Positions 47,401-56,005 of a stretch of DNA of 64,000 nt are shown in pieces. The position numbers and the translations under genes were made by a program. Position 1 is the first letter of the stretch. Each line of letters begins with the position of its first letter. The notes under the pieces are model-generated. The model was not told where the DNA came from. It saw only the letters and a program-made list of their open reading frames with translations, and did not search any database. Source of the stretch: Afipia sp. OHSU_II-C1 (GTDB taxonomy: Bacteria; Pseudomonadota; Alphaproteobacteria; Rhizobiales; Xanthobacteraceae); assembly GCF_000497575.1 (NCBI RefSeq), contig NZ_APJI01000004.1, positions 186,001 through 250,000 on the forward strand, written 5' to 3'.

Positions 47401-49310
47401 TGACCGACACACATCAGGTCACGCAATCGTCCGCTATTTTCGACTGGTCGGGCGGGACATTGACGTCAATCCAGATCAATGACCTGACAAACGCAAGCGC
47501 GCGTACGCTGGTGCCGCATGACAGCACAGGGACGGGCAGTGGGTCGGTTGACTGGACTTACAAGATCACGGACAGCGCGCTGGATTTCCTGGCGGATGGC
47601 CAGACCCTCACGGTTACCTACGACATCACCGTTGCCGATTATCATAACGGCGTCGCTACTGGCACCTCGACCAGCCAAACGGTGACCGTCACCTATACCG
47701 GTTCGAATGACGAGCCTGTCGTCAGCGGCACCGTGTCCGATGCGCTGGTAGTCGAGGATGCTCCGGTCAGTGTTTTGAATGCGCTGGCCAACGCTTCGGA
47801 CGTCGATGACGGAGCGACGCTGTCTGTGGTCAACGTGCCCGGCGTCGATGTCCCCGGTTCACTGCCTGCCGGTGTTACCTACGATGCCGTCAATCATACC
47901 TTTACGCTCGACCCGAACAACGCCGCCTATCAGCATTTGGCCGAGGGTGCGACAACGACGGTAACCGTCAACTACGGTGTTTCGGACGGCATTGTCACCA
48001 CGCCGACGCCGGCTTCGGTGTCGTGGACGATCACAGGGACGAACGACGCACCGGTCGTCAGCGGCGTGGTGTCTGATCCGTCCGCGGTTGAGGACGGATC
48101 GACGCGCACACTTGATGCGCTGGCTAACGCGTCGGATGTCGATGACGGAGCGACGCTGTCTGTGGTCAACGTGCCCGGCGTCGATGTCCCCGGTTCACTG
48201 CCTGCCGGTGTTACCTACGATGCCGTCAATCATACCTTTACGCTCGACCCGAACAACGCCGCCTATCAGCATTTGGCCGAGGGTGCGACGACGACAGTAA
48301 CCGTCAGCTACAGCGTTTCGGACGGCATCGTCACGACGCCGACGCCGGCTTCGGTGTCGTGGACGATCACAGGGACGAACGATGCGCCGGTCGTCAGCGG
48401 CGTGGTGTCTGATCCGTCCGCGGTTGAGGACGGATCGACGCGCACACTTGATGCGCTGGCTAACGCGTCGGATGTCGATGACGGCAGCACGCTGTCCGTG
48501 GTGAACGTACCCGGCACGTTGCCTGACGGCGTGACCTACGACGCTGTCCACCACACCTTTACGCTCGATCCGGGCAACGCCGCCTATCAGCATTTGGCCG
48601 AGGGTGCGACGACGACAGTAACCGTCAGCTACAGCGTTTCGGACGGCATCGTCACGACGCCGACGCCGGCTTCGGTGTCGTGGACGATCACTGGAACGAA
48701 CGATGCGCCGACGATAGATGCCAATGGTTTCCAGACCGCGCAAAGCAGCGGAACGACCACCATTTCGAATCTCTCGGTCGCCGATCCTGACGCCAGCGAT
48801 ACCTTCACCGTTACGGCAACCGCGGATCACGGCACTGTCACGTTCAGTCCCAGCTCCGGCGATCTGGCAACAGTGAACGGAGCGCTGGGGACGGGCATCG
48901 CTTACACACCGACGGGAACGCCGGCTACCGACAAAGTTGCGCTAACCGTGACCGATGCTGCGGGGGCGCACGATACGGTGAACTTTATTTTCAACGTGTC
49001 CGGAACCGGTCCTGTCACCCTGCAAGGGACATCGGACAAGGACGTCTTTTTCGCGACGGGCTATCAGGACACCTTCGTGTTCGCGCCGAGCTCCAATCAG
49101 GACGTCATCACAAACGGCTTCCAGGCCGGTACCGACAAAATCGATTTGCAGGCGTTCTCGTCCATCAATGCGACGGCTCTGGCAGACATCCTGACCAACG
49201 CCGATCACACCGGCGGCGATACGCTGCTTCACATCAACGGCACGACGGATACGTTGCTCTTGAAGGGCGTTGCCGCCCTGAATGCGAGCGATTTCATTCT
49301 CCATGCGTGA
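44472..49310 (+). CDS. Giant FecR-domain / VCBS-repeat protein, type I secreted (adhesin)
   Basis: 1612 residues, acidic and Thr/Asp-rich with almost no Cys. About residues 115-260 form a FecR-like domain (GQIIGHVQKMSGSATVIRNG, VGDAVQKGDVV, MGIRGTAVLVE) that resembles the retention module of LapA-type adhesins. From about 500 to 1410 it has VCBS-type beta-sandwich repeats, each ending near TGTNDAP. The last 95 residues (DVFFATGYQDTFVF ... FILHA) resemble a type I secretion C-terminal signal domain. It starts at TTG 44472; the frame is open only from 44421 and no ATG precedes residue 56. Export probably uses the genes downstream. Confidence 0.85.
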   Translation: MNFSGPFDAGLAHDSPVSLGGERFSFDPKPGFVQHHASDSHIVVPDAHLLFSGEYMRIGSDLIISGDGQKFVVGNYFKGDARPVLATKDGATLAGHIVDALTGHVHYAQATAPAQAGQIIGHVQKMSGSATVIRNGVSVELRVGDAVQKGDVVQTGSDSSIGMTFVDGSVFGMTSNARMVLNEMIFDPNGSSNSSLISLVQGTITFVAGQTAKNGNMRVETPVATMGIRGTAVLVEIGANDGPTKFSVLVEPDGHTGSYNLYDKTTGQLIGTVSQAGQVTYVSVSGIGQPPTAIEQLKTLADQESAKALIQEVFKLYFPNYNPDNSNPKSQKTGFGSPGDNINPFAFYKPLQDLGPPKVITIPGVGVDPVTGQPNPSRTFYNTKAQFSALPVFADQAFAPTIRVFNFKDVVKIDDPDIGSAPFYDIGVPFVAGSAIIKSAVSTVGYLSEAFLKPLLNINQTTGIVSFDREQFNFLDDGQTVTFKIQVTATSGPDTGIVEIPITITGANDAPTIVGGTATIITGAVKEDVPVTSGHIEADGTITFKDVDLTDAHTATVELTSTTSSALPGFVSGAGNAPTTTKIGTFTIDPVSESTTDTNNQGSVGWHFSLDDNDPTLQSLAEGQTITQVYTITIKDDNGVPVTQTVTITITGTNDAPVLTADASIHQADEVPDTTGAPNSVVDVATGTLAFADVDLSDTHTASAALQGASSVVWSGGSYNDIPQATRDALNGAVTASVSENNTDTNNQGSISWEFKLPDHLFDFLAKGQTLTLIYDVTVTDNNGLSSTKQITVQVGAANDQPVISVIDNGAAVKEDVDPVGGILKDHGSVTFTDTDLTDTHTAHVAYNNDAAGSAGVSPALALALATALTVPSSPLAAGDHDFNWDFALDTNLIQYLAEGETITATYTITVKDNSSNSNDTSVAKTVTVTITGTNDTPTITSGTAAASATVPELTATTGSATLDPAGGTVTFADVDLTDTHQVTQSSAIFDWSGGTLTSIQINDLTNASARTLVPHDSTGTGSGSVDWTYKITDSALDFLADGQTLTVTYDITVADYHNGVATGTSTSQTVTVTYTGSNDEPVVSGTVSDALVVEDAPVSVLNALANASDVDDGATLSVVNVPGVDVPGSLPAGVTYDAVNHTFTLDPNNAAYQHLAEGATTTVTVNYGVSDGIVTTPTPASVSWTITGTNDAPVVSGVVSDPSAVEDGSTRTLDALANASDVDDGATLSVVNVPGVDVPGSLPAGVTYDAVNHTFTLDPNNAAYQHLAEGATTTVTVSYSVSDGIVTTPTPASVSWTITGTNDAPVVSGVVSDPSAVEDGSTRTLDALANASDVDDGSTLSVVNVPGTLPDGVTYDAVHHTFTLDPGNAAYQHLAEGATTTVTVSYSVSDGIVTTPTPASVSWTITGTNDAPTIDANGFQTAQSSGTTTISNLSVADPDASDTFTVTATADHGTVTFSPSSGDLATVNGALGTGIAYTPTGTPATDKVALTVTDAAGAHDTVNFIFNVSGTGPVTLQGTSDKDVFFATGYQDTFVFAPSSNQDVITNGFQAGTDKIDLQAFSSINATALADILTNADHTGGDTLLHINGTTDTLLLKGVAALNASDFILHA
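47781..48708 (+). repeat. 336-bp tandem repeats inside the VCBS gene
   Basis: Three successive units begin at 47781, 48117 and 48453 with GCGCTGGC followed by a common pattern; units 1 and 2 are almost identical in DNA over most of their 336 bp (112 residues). Unit 3 lacks seven codons (GVDVPGS) and has synonymous changes, so it is older. Near-perfect DNA identity suggests a recent duplication or gene conversion. Confidence 0.9.
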
Positions 49311-49321
49311 TTTGAGAATGG

Positions 49322-49354
49322 GCCGGAAACATTAACTTCGATCATGTTTCCGGC
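49322..49354 (+). promoter_or_regulatory. Hairpin between giant protein gene and its exporter
   Basis: GCCGGAAACAT (49322-49332) is perfectly complementary to ATGTTTCCGGC (49344-49354), with an 11-base loop. It starts 12 bases after the giant gene's stop. There is no T run, so rather than a simple terminator it may be an mRNA-end stabiliser or partial attenuator that lowers exporter expression compared with the substrate. Confidence 0.7.
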
Positions 49355-49455
49355 TGCAATAAATACCCGTGTCGTGGCATGATAGGCTGGTCACAGCGCC
49401 ACATTTCATGAATTCCAGATTGGCGTCCTGACAGCAGCCAAACGGCCAGGTATCG

Positions 49456-51219
49456 ATGCAGCCCGCGAAGACATCACATCAGGGGCATTCGCCCCGTTCC
49501 GAACTGGGAACGGCGCTTCGCGCCTGCCGCAGCGCGTTTGTCGGTGTCGGCGTGATGAGCTTGGTCATCAACATTTTGTATCTCACCGGCTCGTTCTTCA
49601 TGCTGGAGATTTACGACCGCGTGCTGCCGAGCCGCAGCATCCCGACGCTGGTCGGCCTGATCGTGCTGGCAGGTGGCCTCTACCTCGTTCAGGGTATCCT
49701 CGATCTGATCCGCGGCCGCATTCTGATCCGCATTGGATCGGCGCTGGACGAGATGCTGAGCCGACGGGTCTATGACATCGTGGTGCGGATGCCGCTCGTT
49801 ATCGGCAACCGCAGCGAGGGACTTCAACCGCTGCGCGATCTCGACAACGTCCGCTCGTTCCTGTCAGGAATGGGGCCGGGGGCATTGTTCGACCTGCCGT
49901 GGCTGCCGCTTTATCTCGCCATCTGTTTCGCATTCCATCCGCTGATCGGCATCACCGCGCTGGTCGGCGCCATCATTCTGATCGCGCTGACCATCCTGAC
50001 CGAATACCTGACCAACGAGCCCATGAAGCGCTCGACAGGGTTGGCGATGCGGCGGCAGGATCTTGCGCTCGCCAGCCGCAGGAATGCCGAGGTGCTCACC
50101 GCGATGGGCATGGCCGGGCGCGTCGGCAAGCGATGGGATGAATCCAACCGCGACTATCTTGCGAGCAACCAGCGGGCGAGCGACGTCGCCGGCGGCCTTG
50201 GCGCCATCGCCAAGGTCATGCGCATGATGCTGCAGTCGGCGGTGCTCGGCGTCGGCGCGTATCTCGTCATCAACCAGCAGGCGACCGCGGGCATCATCAT
50301 CGCAGGTTCGATCCTGAGCGCCCGTGCACTGGCGCCGGTCGATCTTGCCATCGCCCACTGGAAAGGGTTCGTAGCGGCCCGCCAAAGCTGGCACCGTCTC
50401 AACCGTCTGCTCGGCATGTTGCCGGAACAGGCGGCGCCAACGCTGCTTGAAGCGCCGACAAACAGACTTATGGTCGAAACGCTGACCATCAGCCCACCCG
50501 GCGAACAGAAGGTGGTCGCCCAGGATGTCACGTTTGCGATCGAGGCCGGGCAGGGCGTTGGCGTCATCGGCCCGAGCGGGTCGGGCAAATCATCGCTGGT
50601 GCGCGCTCTGGTCGGCGTATGGCAGCCGCTGCGCGGCAAAGTGCGGCTGGACGGCGCGGCGCTGGACCAATGGTCGCCGGAAATTCTCGGCCGACATATC
50701 GGTTACCTGCCGCAGGATGTCGAACTCTTCGCCGGTACGATCGCCCAGAACATTTCGCGGTTTGAGGACAATGCCTCTCCGGAGCACATCATCGCCGCGG
50801 CGAGGGAAGCGCGCGTCCACGATCTCATCATCGGTATGAAGGATGGCTACGACACCCAGATCGGCGATCAGGGCAGCGTGCTGTCGGCGGGACAGGCGCA
50901 GCGCATCGCGCTGGCTCGCGCGCTGTATGGCAATCCATTCCTGGTCGTGCTCGATGAACCGAACTCCAATCTCGACAGCGAAGGCGATGTGGCGCTGAAC
51001 AAGGCTATCCTTGCGGTGCGCGCGCGAGGCGGTGTCGTGGTCGTCGTCGCCCATCGTCCGATCGGCATCGAGAGCGTCGATCTCGTGCTGGTCATGAAGG
51101 ACGGGCGGGTGCAGGCCTTCGGGCCGAAGGACGCCGTTCTCGGCCAGGTGTTGCAACGTCCTGCGGCAGCGCCGCCTGCGATCAAGATCGTTTCCGACAA
51201 GGGAGGAGCGCAACCATGA
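49456..51219 (+). CDS. Type I secretion system permease/ATPase (PrtD/LapB type)
   Basis: A 587-residue exporter half-transporter: six membrane helices in residues about 30-300, then an ATPase with Walker A GPSGSGKSS (about 372), signature LSAGQAQRIALARAL, Walker B FLVVLDEPNSNLD and the H-switch VVVAHRP. There is no N-terminal C39 peptidase-like domain, which places it with PrtD/RsaD exporters of RTX and serralysin-type substrates. It lies directly downstream of the giant protein and overlaps the adaptor gene by four bases. Confidence 0.93.
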   Translation: MQPAKTSHQGHSPRSELGTALRACRSAFVGVGVMSLVINILYLTGSFFMLEIYDRVLPSRSIPTLVGLIVLAGGLYLVQGILDLIRGRILIRIGSALDEMLSRRVYDIVVRMPLVIGNRSEGLQPLRDLDNVRSFLSGMGPGALFDLPWLPLYLAICFAFHPLIGITALVGAIILIALTILTEYLTNEPMKRSTGLAMRRQDLALASRRNAEVLTAMGMAGRVGKRWDESNRDYLASNQRASDVAGGLGAIAKVMRMMLQSAVLGVGAYLVINQQATAGIIIAGSILSARALAPVDLAIAHWKGFVAARQSWHRLNRLLGMLPEQAAPTLLEAPTNRLMVETLTISPPGEQKVVAQDVTFAIEAGQGVGVIGPSGSGKSSLVRALVGVWQPLRGKVRLDGAALDQWSPEILGRHIGYLPQDVELFAGTIAQNISRFEDNASPEHIIAAAREARVHDLIIGMKDGYDTQIGDQGSVLSAGQAQRIALARALYGNPFLVVLDEPNSNLDSEGDVALNKAILAVRARGGVVVVVAHRPIGIESVDLVLVMKDGRVQAFGPKDAVLGQVLQRPAAAPPAIKIVSDKGGAQP

Positions 51220-52610
51220 AGCCGACGCTCGCCGGGACGGAAAGCATTGTCCGCCGCATCTTCAGCGCCCTGTTTTCGCCGCTGGAGCGGCTCTCTATCT
51301 TTAAAAGCCTGGATAAGCCCGGATCGCGAGGATCAATCCGGTTTCATCTGATTGTCGGACTCGTCGTCGTCACGCTGCTGACGTGCGGGATCGGCGGCTG
51401 GGCCTCGACGGCGCAAATCTCCGGCGCGCTGATTGCGCCGGGCTCGATCGTGGTCGATTCCAACGTCAAAAAGGTCCAGCACCCGACCGGCGGTGTCGTC
51501 GGCGAGGTGAGGGCGCGCGATGGTGACCGCGTCAAGGCCGGCGACGTTGTGGTGCGGCTCGACGACACGGTGACCAAGGCAAGCCTCGCGATCGTCACCA
51601 AGGGCCTCGACGGGCTGCTGGCGCGTCGTGCGCGGCTGCTGGCGGAGCAGGATGGTGCGGACCGCATAACCTTTCCACCCGAGTTAATGGATGCCTTCGC
51701 CAACCCGGATGTGCGGGCGCTGATCGGGAACGAGGTCAAGCTGTTTCAGGTTCGCTCATCAGGCCGCGTCAATCAGAAGGCCCAGCTCAAGGAGCGCATC
51801 GCGCAGCTCAAGGAAGAAATCGGCGGGCTCGAAGCGCAGGAAAATGCCAAGTCCCGTGAGATCGAACTCATTCAGAAGGAGCTTATCGGCGTCCGCGATC
51901 TGTTCGCCAAGAATCTCGTGCAGATATCGCGTCTGACCGTGCTGGAGCGTGACGCCGCGCGGCTCGACGGCGACCGCGCGCAATTCATTGCGCAGAAGGC
52001 ACAGGCGAAGGGCAAGATCACCGAAATCGAACTGCAGATTATCCAGATCGACAAGGACCTTTCCAGCGAAGTCTCCAAGGAGATGCGCGAGATCAACGAC
52101 AAGATCGGCGAGTTCGTCGAACGCAAGGTTACCGCCGAGGATCAGTTGCGCCGCATCGACATTCGCGCACCGCAGGACGGCATGGTGCTTCAGTCGACGG
52201 TTCATACTGTAGGCGGTGTGATCACCGCCGGTGACGCGATCATGCTCATCGTGCCGGAATCCGATAACCTGTCGGTCGAGGCCAAGGTGAACCCGCAGGA
52301 TATCGATCAGCTCAGGATCGGACAGAAGACGCTGTTGCGGCTTTCGGCCTTTAACCAGCGCACCACGCCCGAACTGAACGGGACCGTCAGCCGCATTTCG
52401 CCGGACACGACGACGGACCAGCGCACCGGACAGAGCTACTACACCATTCGCGTGTCGATGCCGCCGGAAGAAGTGGCCAAGCTCGGGGAGGTCAAATTGA
52501 TTCCGGGCATGCCGGTCGAGGCCTTTGTGCAGACCGGCGAACGAACCATGATATCCTACCTTGCGAAGCCGCTGAGCGACCAGCTCATGCGTGCTTTCCG
52601 GGAAAAGTGA
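51216..52610 (+). CDS. HlyD family type I secretion periplasmic adaptor
   Basis: A 464-residue membrane fusion protein with one membrane helix (about residues 44-65), a biotinyl-lipoyl-like half (VVDSNVKKVQHPTGGVVGEV), a long coiled-coil hairpin (about 185-310) and the second lipoyl half and beta-barrel (IDIRAPQDGMVLQSTVHTVGG). It bridges the ABC exporter to a TolC-type outer-membrane protein, which is not encoded here. Strong GGAGGAG ribosome site; ATGA overlap with the exporter. Confidence 0.93.
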   Translation: MKPTLAGTESIVRRIFSALFSPLERLSIFKSLDKPGSRGSIRFHLIVGLVVVTLLTCGIGGWASTAQISGALIAPGSIVVDSNVKKVQHPTGGVVGEVRARDGDRVKAGDVVVRLDDTVTKASLAIVTKGLDGLLARRARLLAEQDGADRITFPPELMDAFANPDVRALIGNEVKLFQVRSSGRVNQKAQLKERIAQLKEEIGGLEAQENAKSREIELIQKELIGVRDLFAKNLVQISRLTVLERDAARLDGDRAQFIAQKAQAKGKITEIELQIIQIDKDLSSEVSKEMREINDKIGEFVERKVTAEDQLRRIDIRAPQDGMVLQSTVHTVGGVITAGDAIMLIVPESDNLSVEAKVNPQDIDQLRIGQKTLLRLSAFNQRTTPELNGTVSRISPDTTTDQRTGQSYYTIRVSMPPEEVAKLGEVKLIPGMPVEAFVQTGERTMISYLAKPLSDQLMRAFREK

Positions 52611-52629
52611 CGGGTATCGGTTTGACGGC

Positions 52630-54882
52630 ATGATGCGGGCAGTGTGGAAATCGTCGGTCCGGTTCGTTGCGCGTATCCGCATGTACGCCAGGCATTTCGG
52701 CTACGGGCGGTTGCTGTCGCTTTTGCTTCTGATCGCATTTCTCGGTGTACGGGTCGTCGATCCGATCCCGCTGGAGGAGTTGCGGGTCCGCGTTTTCGAC
52801 GGATATCAAATCCTCAAGCCGCGCCACAGCACACAGCGTCCTGTTGTCATCATCGACATCGACGAAAAAAGCCTCGCCAAATTTGGGCAATGGCCATGGC
52901 CGCGAACAAGGGTGGCTGATCTTGTCCAGAGGCTGACCGATCTCGGCGCAGCCGCTATCGCTTTCGATATCGTGTTCGCGGAGCCTGACCGGCTGTCGCC
53001 GGGACTCGCTGCGGACGCGTTTCGTGACCTTGATGAGGAGAGCCGAAAGAAGCTTCGGGCCCTGCCGAGCAACGATCGGGTGCTTGCTGACGTTTTACGT
53101 AAATCGCCCGCCGTTCTTGGTGAGTCCGGTCTGCCGAAATTTGTGCCGCAGCCAGAATTGAACCTGCCTCTGACGGGATTGGCGACGTTGGGCGGCGACC
53201 CGCGTCCATTCCTTCTGCAATTCCCCGGACTACTTCGAAACATCCCTGCGCTGGAAGAGGCCGCTCCGGGCCGCGGGTTGTTCACGATCCGCACCGAGCG
53301 CGACGGCATCGTCCGCCGGGTTCCGATGATCATGCTGGCGCAAGGCGAATTGATGCCTTCGCTGACATTTGAAATGCTGCGCATCGTGACCAAGTCCGAC
53401 ACCATTCTGGTCAAATCGGACGAGGCCGGCGTGAAGAGCGTGGCGGTCCCCGGATTTGAAGTCCCGACCGACCGCAACGGCCAGCTCTGGGTGCATTTCG
53501 CCAAACACGATGCGGCGCGTTATGTGTCGGCTGCCGATGTGCTGGACGGCAAGGCCGGTCCCGACCTGATTTCACGCAAGCTGATCCTGATCGGTACGTC
53601 GGCCGTCGGATTGCTCGACGTGAAGACAACGCCTCTCGATCCCGTGATGCCGGGCGTCGAGGTCCACGCACAGGTGCTGGAAGCGGCGTTGACGCGCTCG
53701 GTACTGTCGCAACCGAACTATGCGGTCGGCGCCGAGCTGCTGGCCGCGATCCTGTTCGGGATCGCCATCATCTGGCTCGCACCAATTCTCAGCGCCATCA
53801 TGCTTCTGCTGTTCGGCGCCGTCATCGTCAGCATCATGGTGGCGACATCCTGGTACTTCTTCTCCGAACATCGGCTGCTGATTGACTTTACATTTCCATT
53901 GATCGCGAGCACCGCGATCTATCTGGTGCTGGTGTTCAGTAGCTATTTCCGTGAACAGGCTCAGCGCCGCCGCATCCGTTCCGCCTTCGGTCAGTACCTG
54001 TCGCCAGCGCTCGTCGAACAGCTGGCGCAATCGCCGGAAAAACTCGTGCTCGGCGGCGAGGAGCGCGACATGACCATCATGTTCAGCGACGTGCGCGGTT
54101 TCACCACGATCTCCGAGTCGTTCAAGAACGATCCGCAAGGCCTGACTTCCCTGATGAATCGGTTCCTGACGCCGCTCACCAACGCGATCCTCGATCGCAA
54201 GGGCACGATCGACAAGTATATGGGCGACGCGATCATGGCGTTCTGGAACGCCCCGCTCAGCGATCAGGAACATCAGATCAACGCCTGCAATGCGGCACTC
54301 GACATGATCGATCGCATCGAAGCGCTGAATGTCGAGCGGGAGCGGGAAGCGAATGAAGCCGGCAAGCCGTTCATTCCCATGAAGGTCGGAATTGGCCTGA
54401 ACACCGGGACCTGCGTGGTCGGAAACATGGGATCGAACCTCCGGTTCGACTATTCGGTGCTGGGCGACAGCGTGAACCTGGCCTCGCGCCTCGAGGGACA
54501 ATCGAAATCCTACGGCGTGCCAATCATCGCCGGGTCGGCCACGGCGCTCGCGGCCAAGGACAAATTCGCGATTCTCGAACTCGACTTCATCACGGTGAAG
54601 GGCAAGAAGGAGCCCGAGGTGATTTACGCCATCGCCGGGCGGGAAGACGTCGCGAAATCCGGACAGTTTCAGCGGCTTCGCAATCTGTGCATCGAAATGC
54701 TGGCGTGTTACCGCGGCCGCGACTGGGAGGGTGCCCTTGCTGCGATTGCGAAGGCCCGCATGGCCGACGAAGCGAAGACCTTCTCTATGCTTTACGACCT
54801 CTATTTCGAGCGTATCAAGGCGTTCCAGGAAACCCCGCCGCCTGACAACTGGAACGGTGTCTTTGCTCTGACAACCAAATGA
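52630..54882 (+). CDS. CHASE2-domain adenylate/guanylate cyclase
   Basis: A 750-residue membrane class III nucleotide cyclase. One N-terminal helix (about 25-45), a large periplasmic CHASE2 sensor (55-350), three closely packed helices (about 365-440), then the cyclase domain (470-655) with metal-binding Asp in MFSDVRGF and YMGDAIMAFW, and LRFDYSVLGDSVNLASRLEG. It probably makes cAMP in response to an envelope signal. It begins 19 bp after the adaptor stop; a GTG at 52591 inside the adaptor gene is an alternative start. It is likely in one operon with the exporter. Confidence 0.9.
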   Translation: MMRAVWKSSVRFVARIRMYARHFGYGRLLSLLLLIAFLGVRVVDPIPLEELRVRVFDGYQILKPRHSTQRPVVIIDIDEKSLAKFGQWPWPRTRVADLVQRLTDLGAAAIAFDIVFAEPDRLSPGLAADAFRDLDEESRKKLRALPSNDRVLADVLRKSPAVLGESGLPKFVPQPELNLPLTGLATLGGDPRPFLLQFPGLLRNIPALEEAAPGRGLFTIRTERDGIVRRVPMIMLAQGELMPSLTFEMLRIVTKSDTILVKSDEAGVKSVAVPGFEVPTDRNGQLWVHFAKHDAARYVSAADVLDGKAGPDLISRKLILIGTSAVGLLDVKTTPLDPVMPGVEVHAQVLEAALTRSVLSQPNYAVGAELLAAILFGIAIIWLAPILSAIMLLLFGAVIVSIMVATSWYFFSEHRLLIDFTFPLIASTAIYLVLVFSSYFREQAQRRRIRSAFGQYLSPALVEQLAQSPEKLVLGGEERDMTIMFSDVRGFTTISESFKNDPQGLTSLMNRFLTPLTNAILDRKGTIDKYMGDAIMAFWNAPLSDQEHQINACNAALDMIDRIEALNVEREREANEAGKPFIPMKVGIGLNTGTCVVGNMGSNLRFDYSVLGDSVNLASRLEGQSKSYGVPIIAGSATALAAKDKFAILELDFITVKGKKEPEVIYAIAGREDVAKSGQFQRLRNLCIEMLACYRGRDWEGALAAIAKARMADEAKTFSMLYDLYFERIKAFQETPPPDNWNGVFALTTK

Positions 54883-54925
54883 TGGGTGAGACGAAACGCC
54901 GCCGCGCTACCTGTCGCGTCCCAGC

Positions 54926-54943
54926 ATGGCAAGCCATTTTTTT
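54926..54943 (+). terminator. Weak intrinsic terminator after the cyclase gene
   Basis: ATGG/CCAT with a four-base loop, followed by seven T, beginning 43 bases after the stop codon. The stem is short, so read-through to the next gene is probable. Confidence 0.35.
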
Positions 54944-55021
54944 GGTGAACAGTGCGGGGTATCATGTTGGTGAAGATGACAGCGGCATGCAATTCTCGCG
55001 AAGGGTTCATTGAGTTTTTTC

Positions 55022-55852
55022 ATGCCGACCACAATGTCCGTGCGGTTCTGGGGTGTTCGTGGGAGCATTCCGTGTCCAGGCCCCAATACCGTGCGGTATG
55101 GCGGCAATACATCATGCGTCGAGGTTCGTTGCGGTGACCATCGCCTGGTCTTCGATGCGGGATCGGGACTGCGTGTGCTGGGCCTCACGCTTGCCGAAGA
55201 AGCCGAACCAACAGACATCGATTTGTTTTTGAGTCACTGCCATATCGATCATCTGATTGGCCTTCCGTTCTTCGTGCCTGCCTTCATGACGGGAAACCGG
55301 TTGCGTCTCTGGGCCGGCAACCTGAAGGCGGCAGGTGGGGTGCAGGAAACGGTTCGGAAGCTGATGAGCTATCCATTATTTCCGATCGAAATCGAAGCCG
55401 CGCACGGCAAGATCGAATTCACCGACTTCGCACCTGGCGATGTTTTGACTCCACGGCCCGGCATCAAGGTTATGACCGCGGCGCTCAATCATCCCGGCGG
55501 TGCGATCGGATACCGTGTCGAGTTTGGCGGCCGTGCCATGGCCTACATTACCGATACCGAACTCAGCGCCGACGAAATAGATCCGGCGCTGATAGAGCTC
55601 GCCCGCGATGCGTCGATTGTTGTCATCGACACGACATACACCGACGAAGAACTGCCTGAGCATGTCGGCTGGGGCCACTCAAGCTGGCAGCAAGCCGTCC
55701 GGCTGGCCGACGAGGCGGGAGTCGGGAAGCTTTTCCTGTTTCACCACGATCCCGAACATGACGACGATGAGATGGACCGTATCGCCGCAGCAGCAGCCAG
55801 GGTGCGGCCGGGAACGGTCGTTGCAAAGGAAGGGCTGTCGTTTGAGATTTGA
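55022..55852 (+). CDS. Metallo-beta-lactamase-fold hydrolase
   Basis: A 276-residue MBL-fold enzyme of the group that starts SVRFWGVRGSIPCPGPNTVRYGGNTS. The metal motif is HCHIDH (after FLS), with further ligands in the ALNHPGG region, ITDTE and FHHDPEHDDDE. Relatives include cyclic-nucleotide phosphodiesterases and RNase-Z-like hydrolases; the true substrate is unknown. Its position between a cyclase and a cyclic-nucleotide-binding protein makes cyclic-nucleotide breakdown an attractive role. TTG 55010 and ATG 55034 are alternative starts. Confidence 0.8.
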   Translation: MPTTMSVRFWGVRGSIPCPGPNTVRYGGNTSCVEVRCGDHRLVFDAGSGLRVLGLTLAEEAEPTDIDLFLSHCHIDHLIGLPFFVPAFMTGNRLRLWAGNLKAAGGVQETVRKLMSYPLFPIEIEAAHGKIEFTDFAPGDVLTPRPGIKVMTAALNHPGGAIGYRVEFGGRAMAYITDTELSADEIDPALIELARDASIVVIDTTYTDEELPEHVGWGHSSWQQAVRLADEAGVGKLFLFHHDPEHDDDEMDRIAAAAARVRPGTVVAKEGLSFEI

Positions 55853-56005
55853 TCGGTGCGCATGTTTTTTGCAGCGCGCCTTTTGCTCGGATTTTCGCGG
55901 AAAGACTTGAGGTTCGATTAAAGCATTGGCCGCGAGAACCGTTGTCGCACAAGGCGCGGCGCGGCATAATATATATCAGCTTCCTTTAGCATCAGGTTGA
56001 TTCCG

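Noticed and set aside
47781-48708. Repeated DNA that could be taken for a CRISPR-like array
   Set aside because: Units are 336 bp, contiguous and in frame within a VCBS protein; no short repeats with unique spacers exist anywhere in the window.
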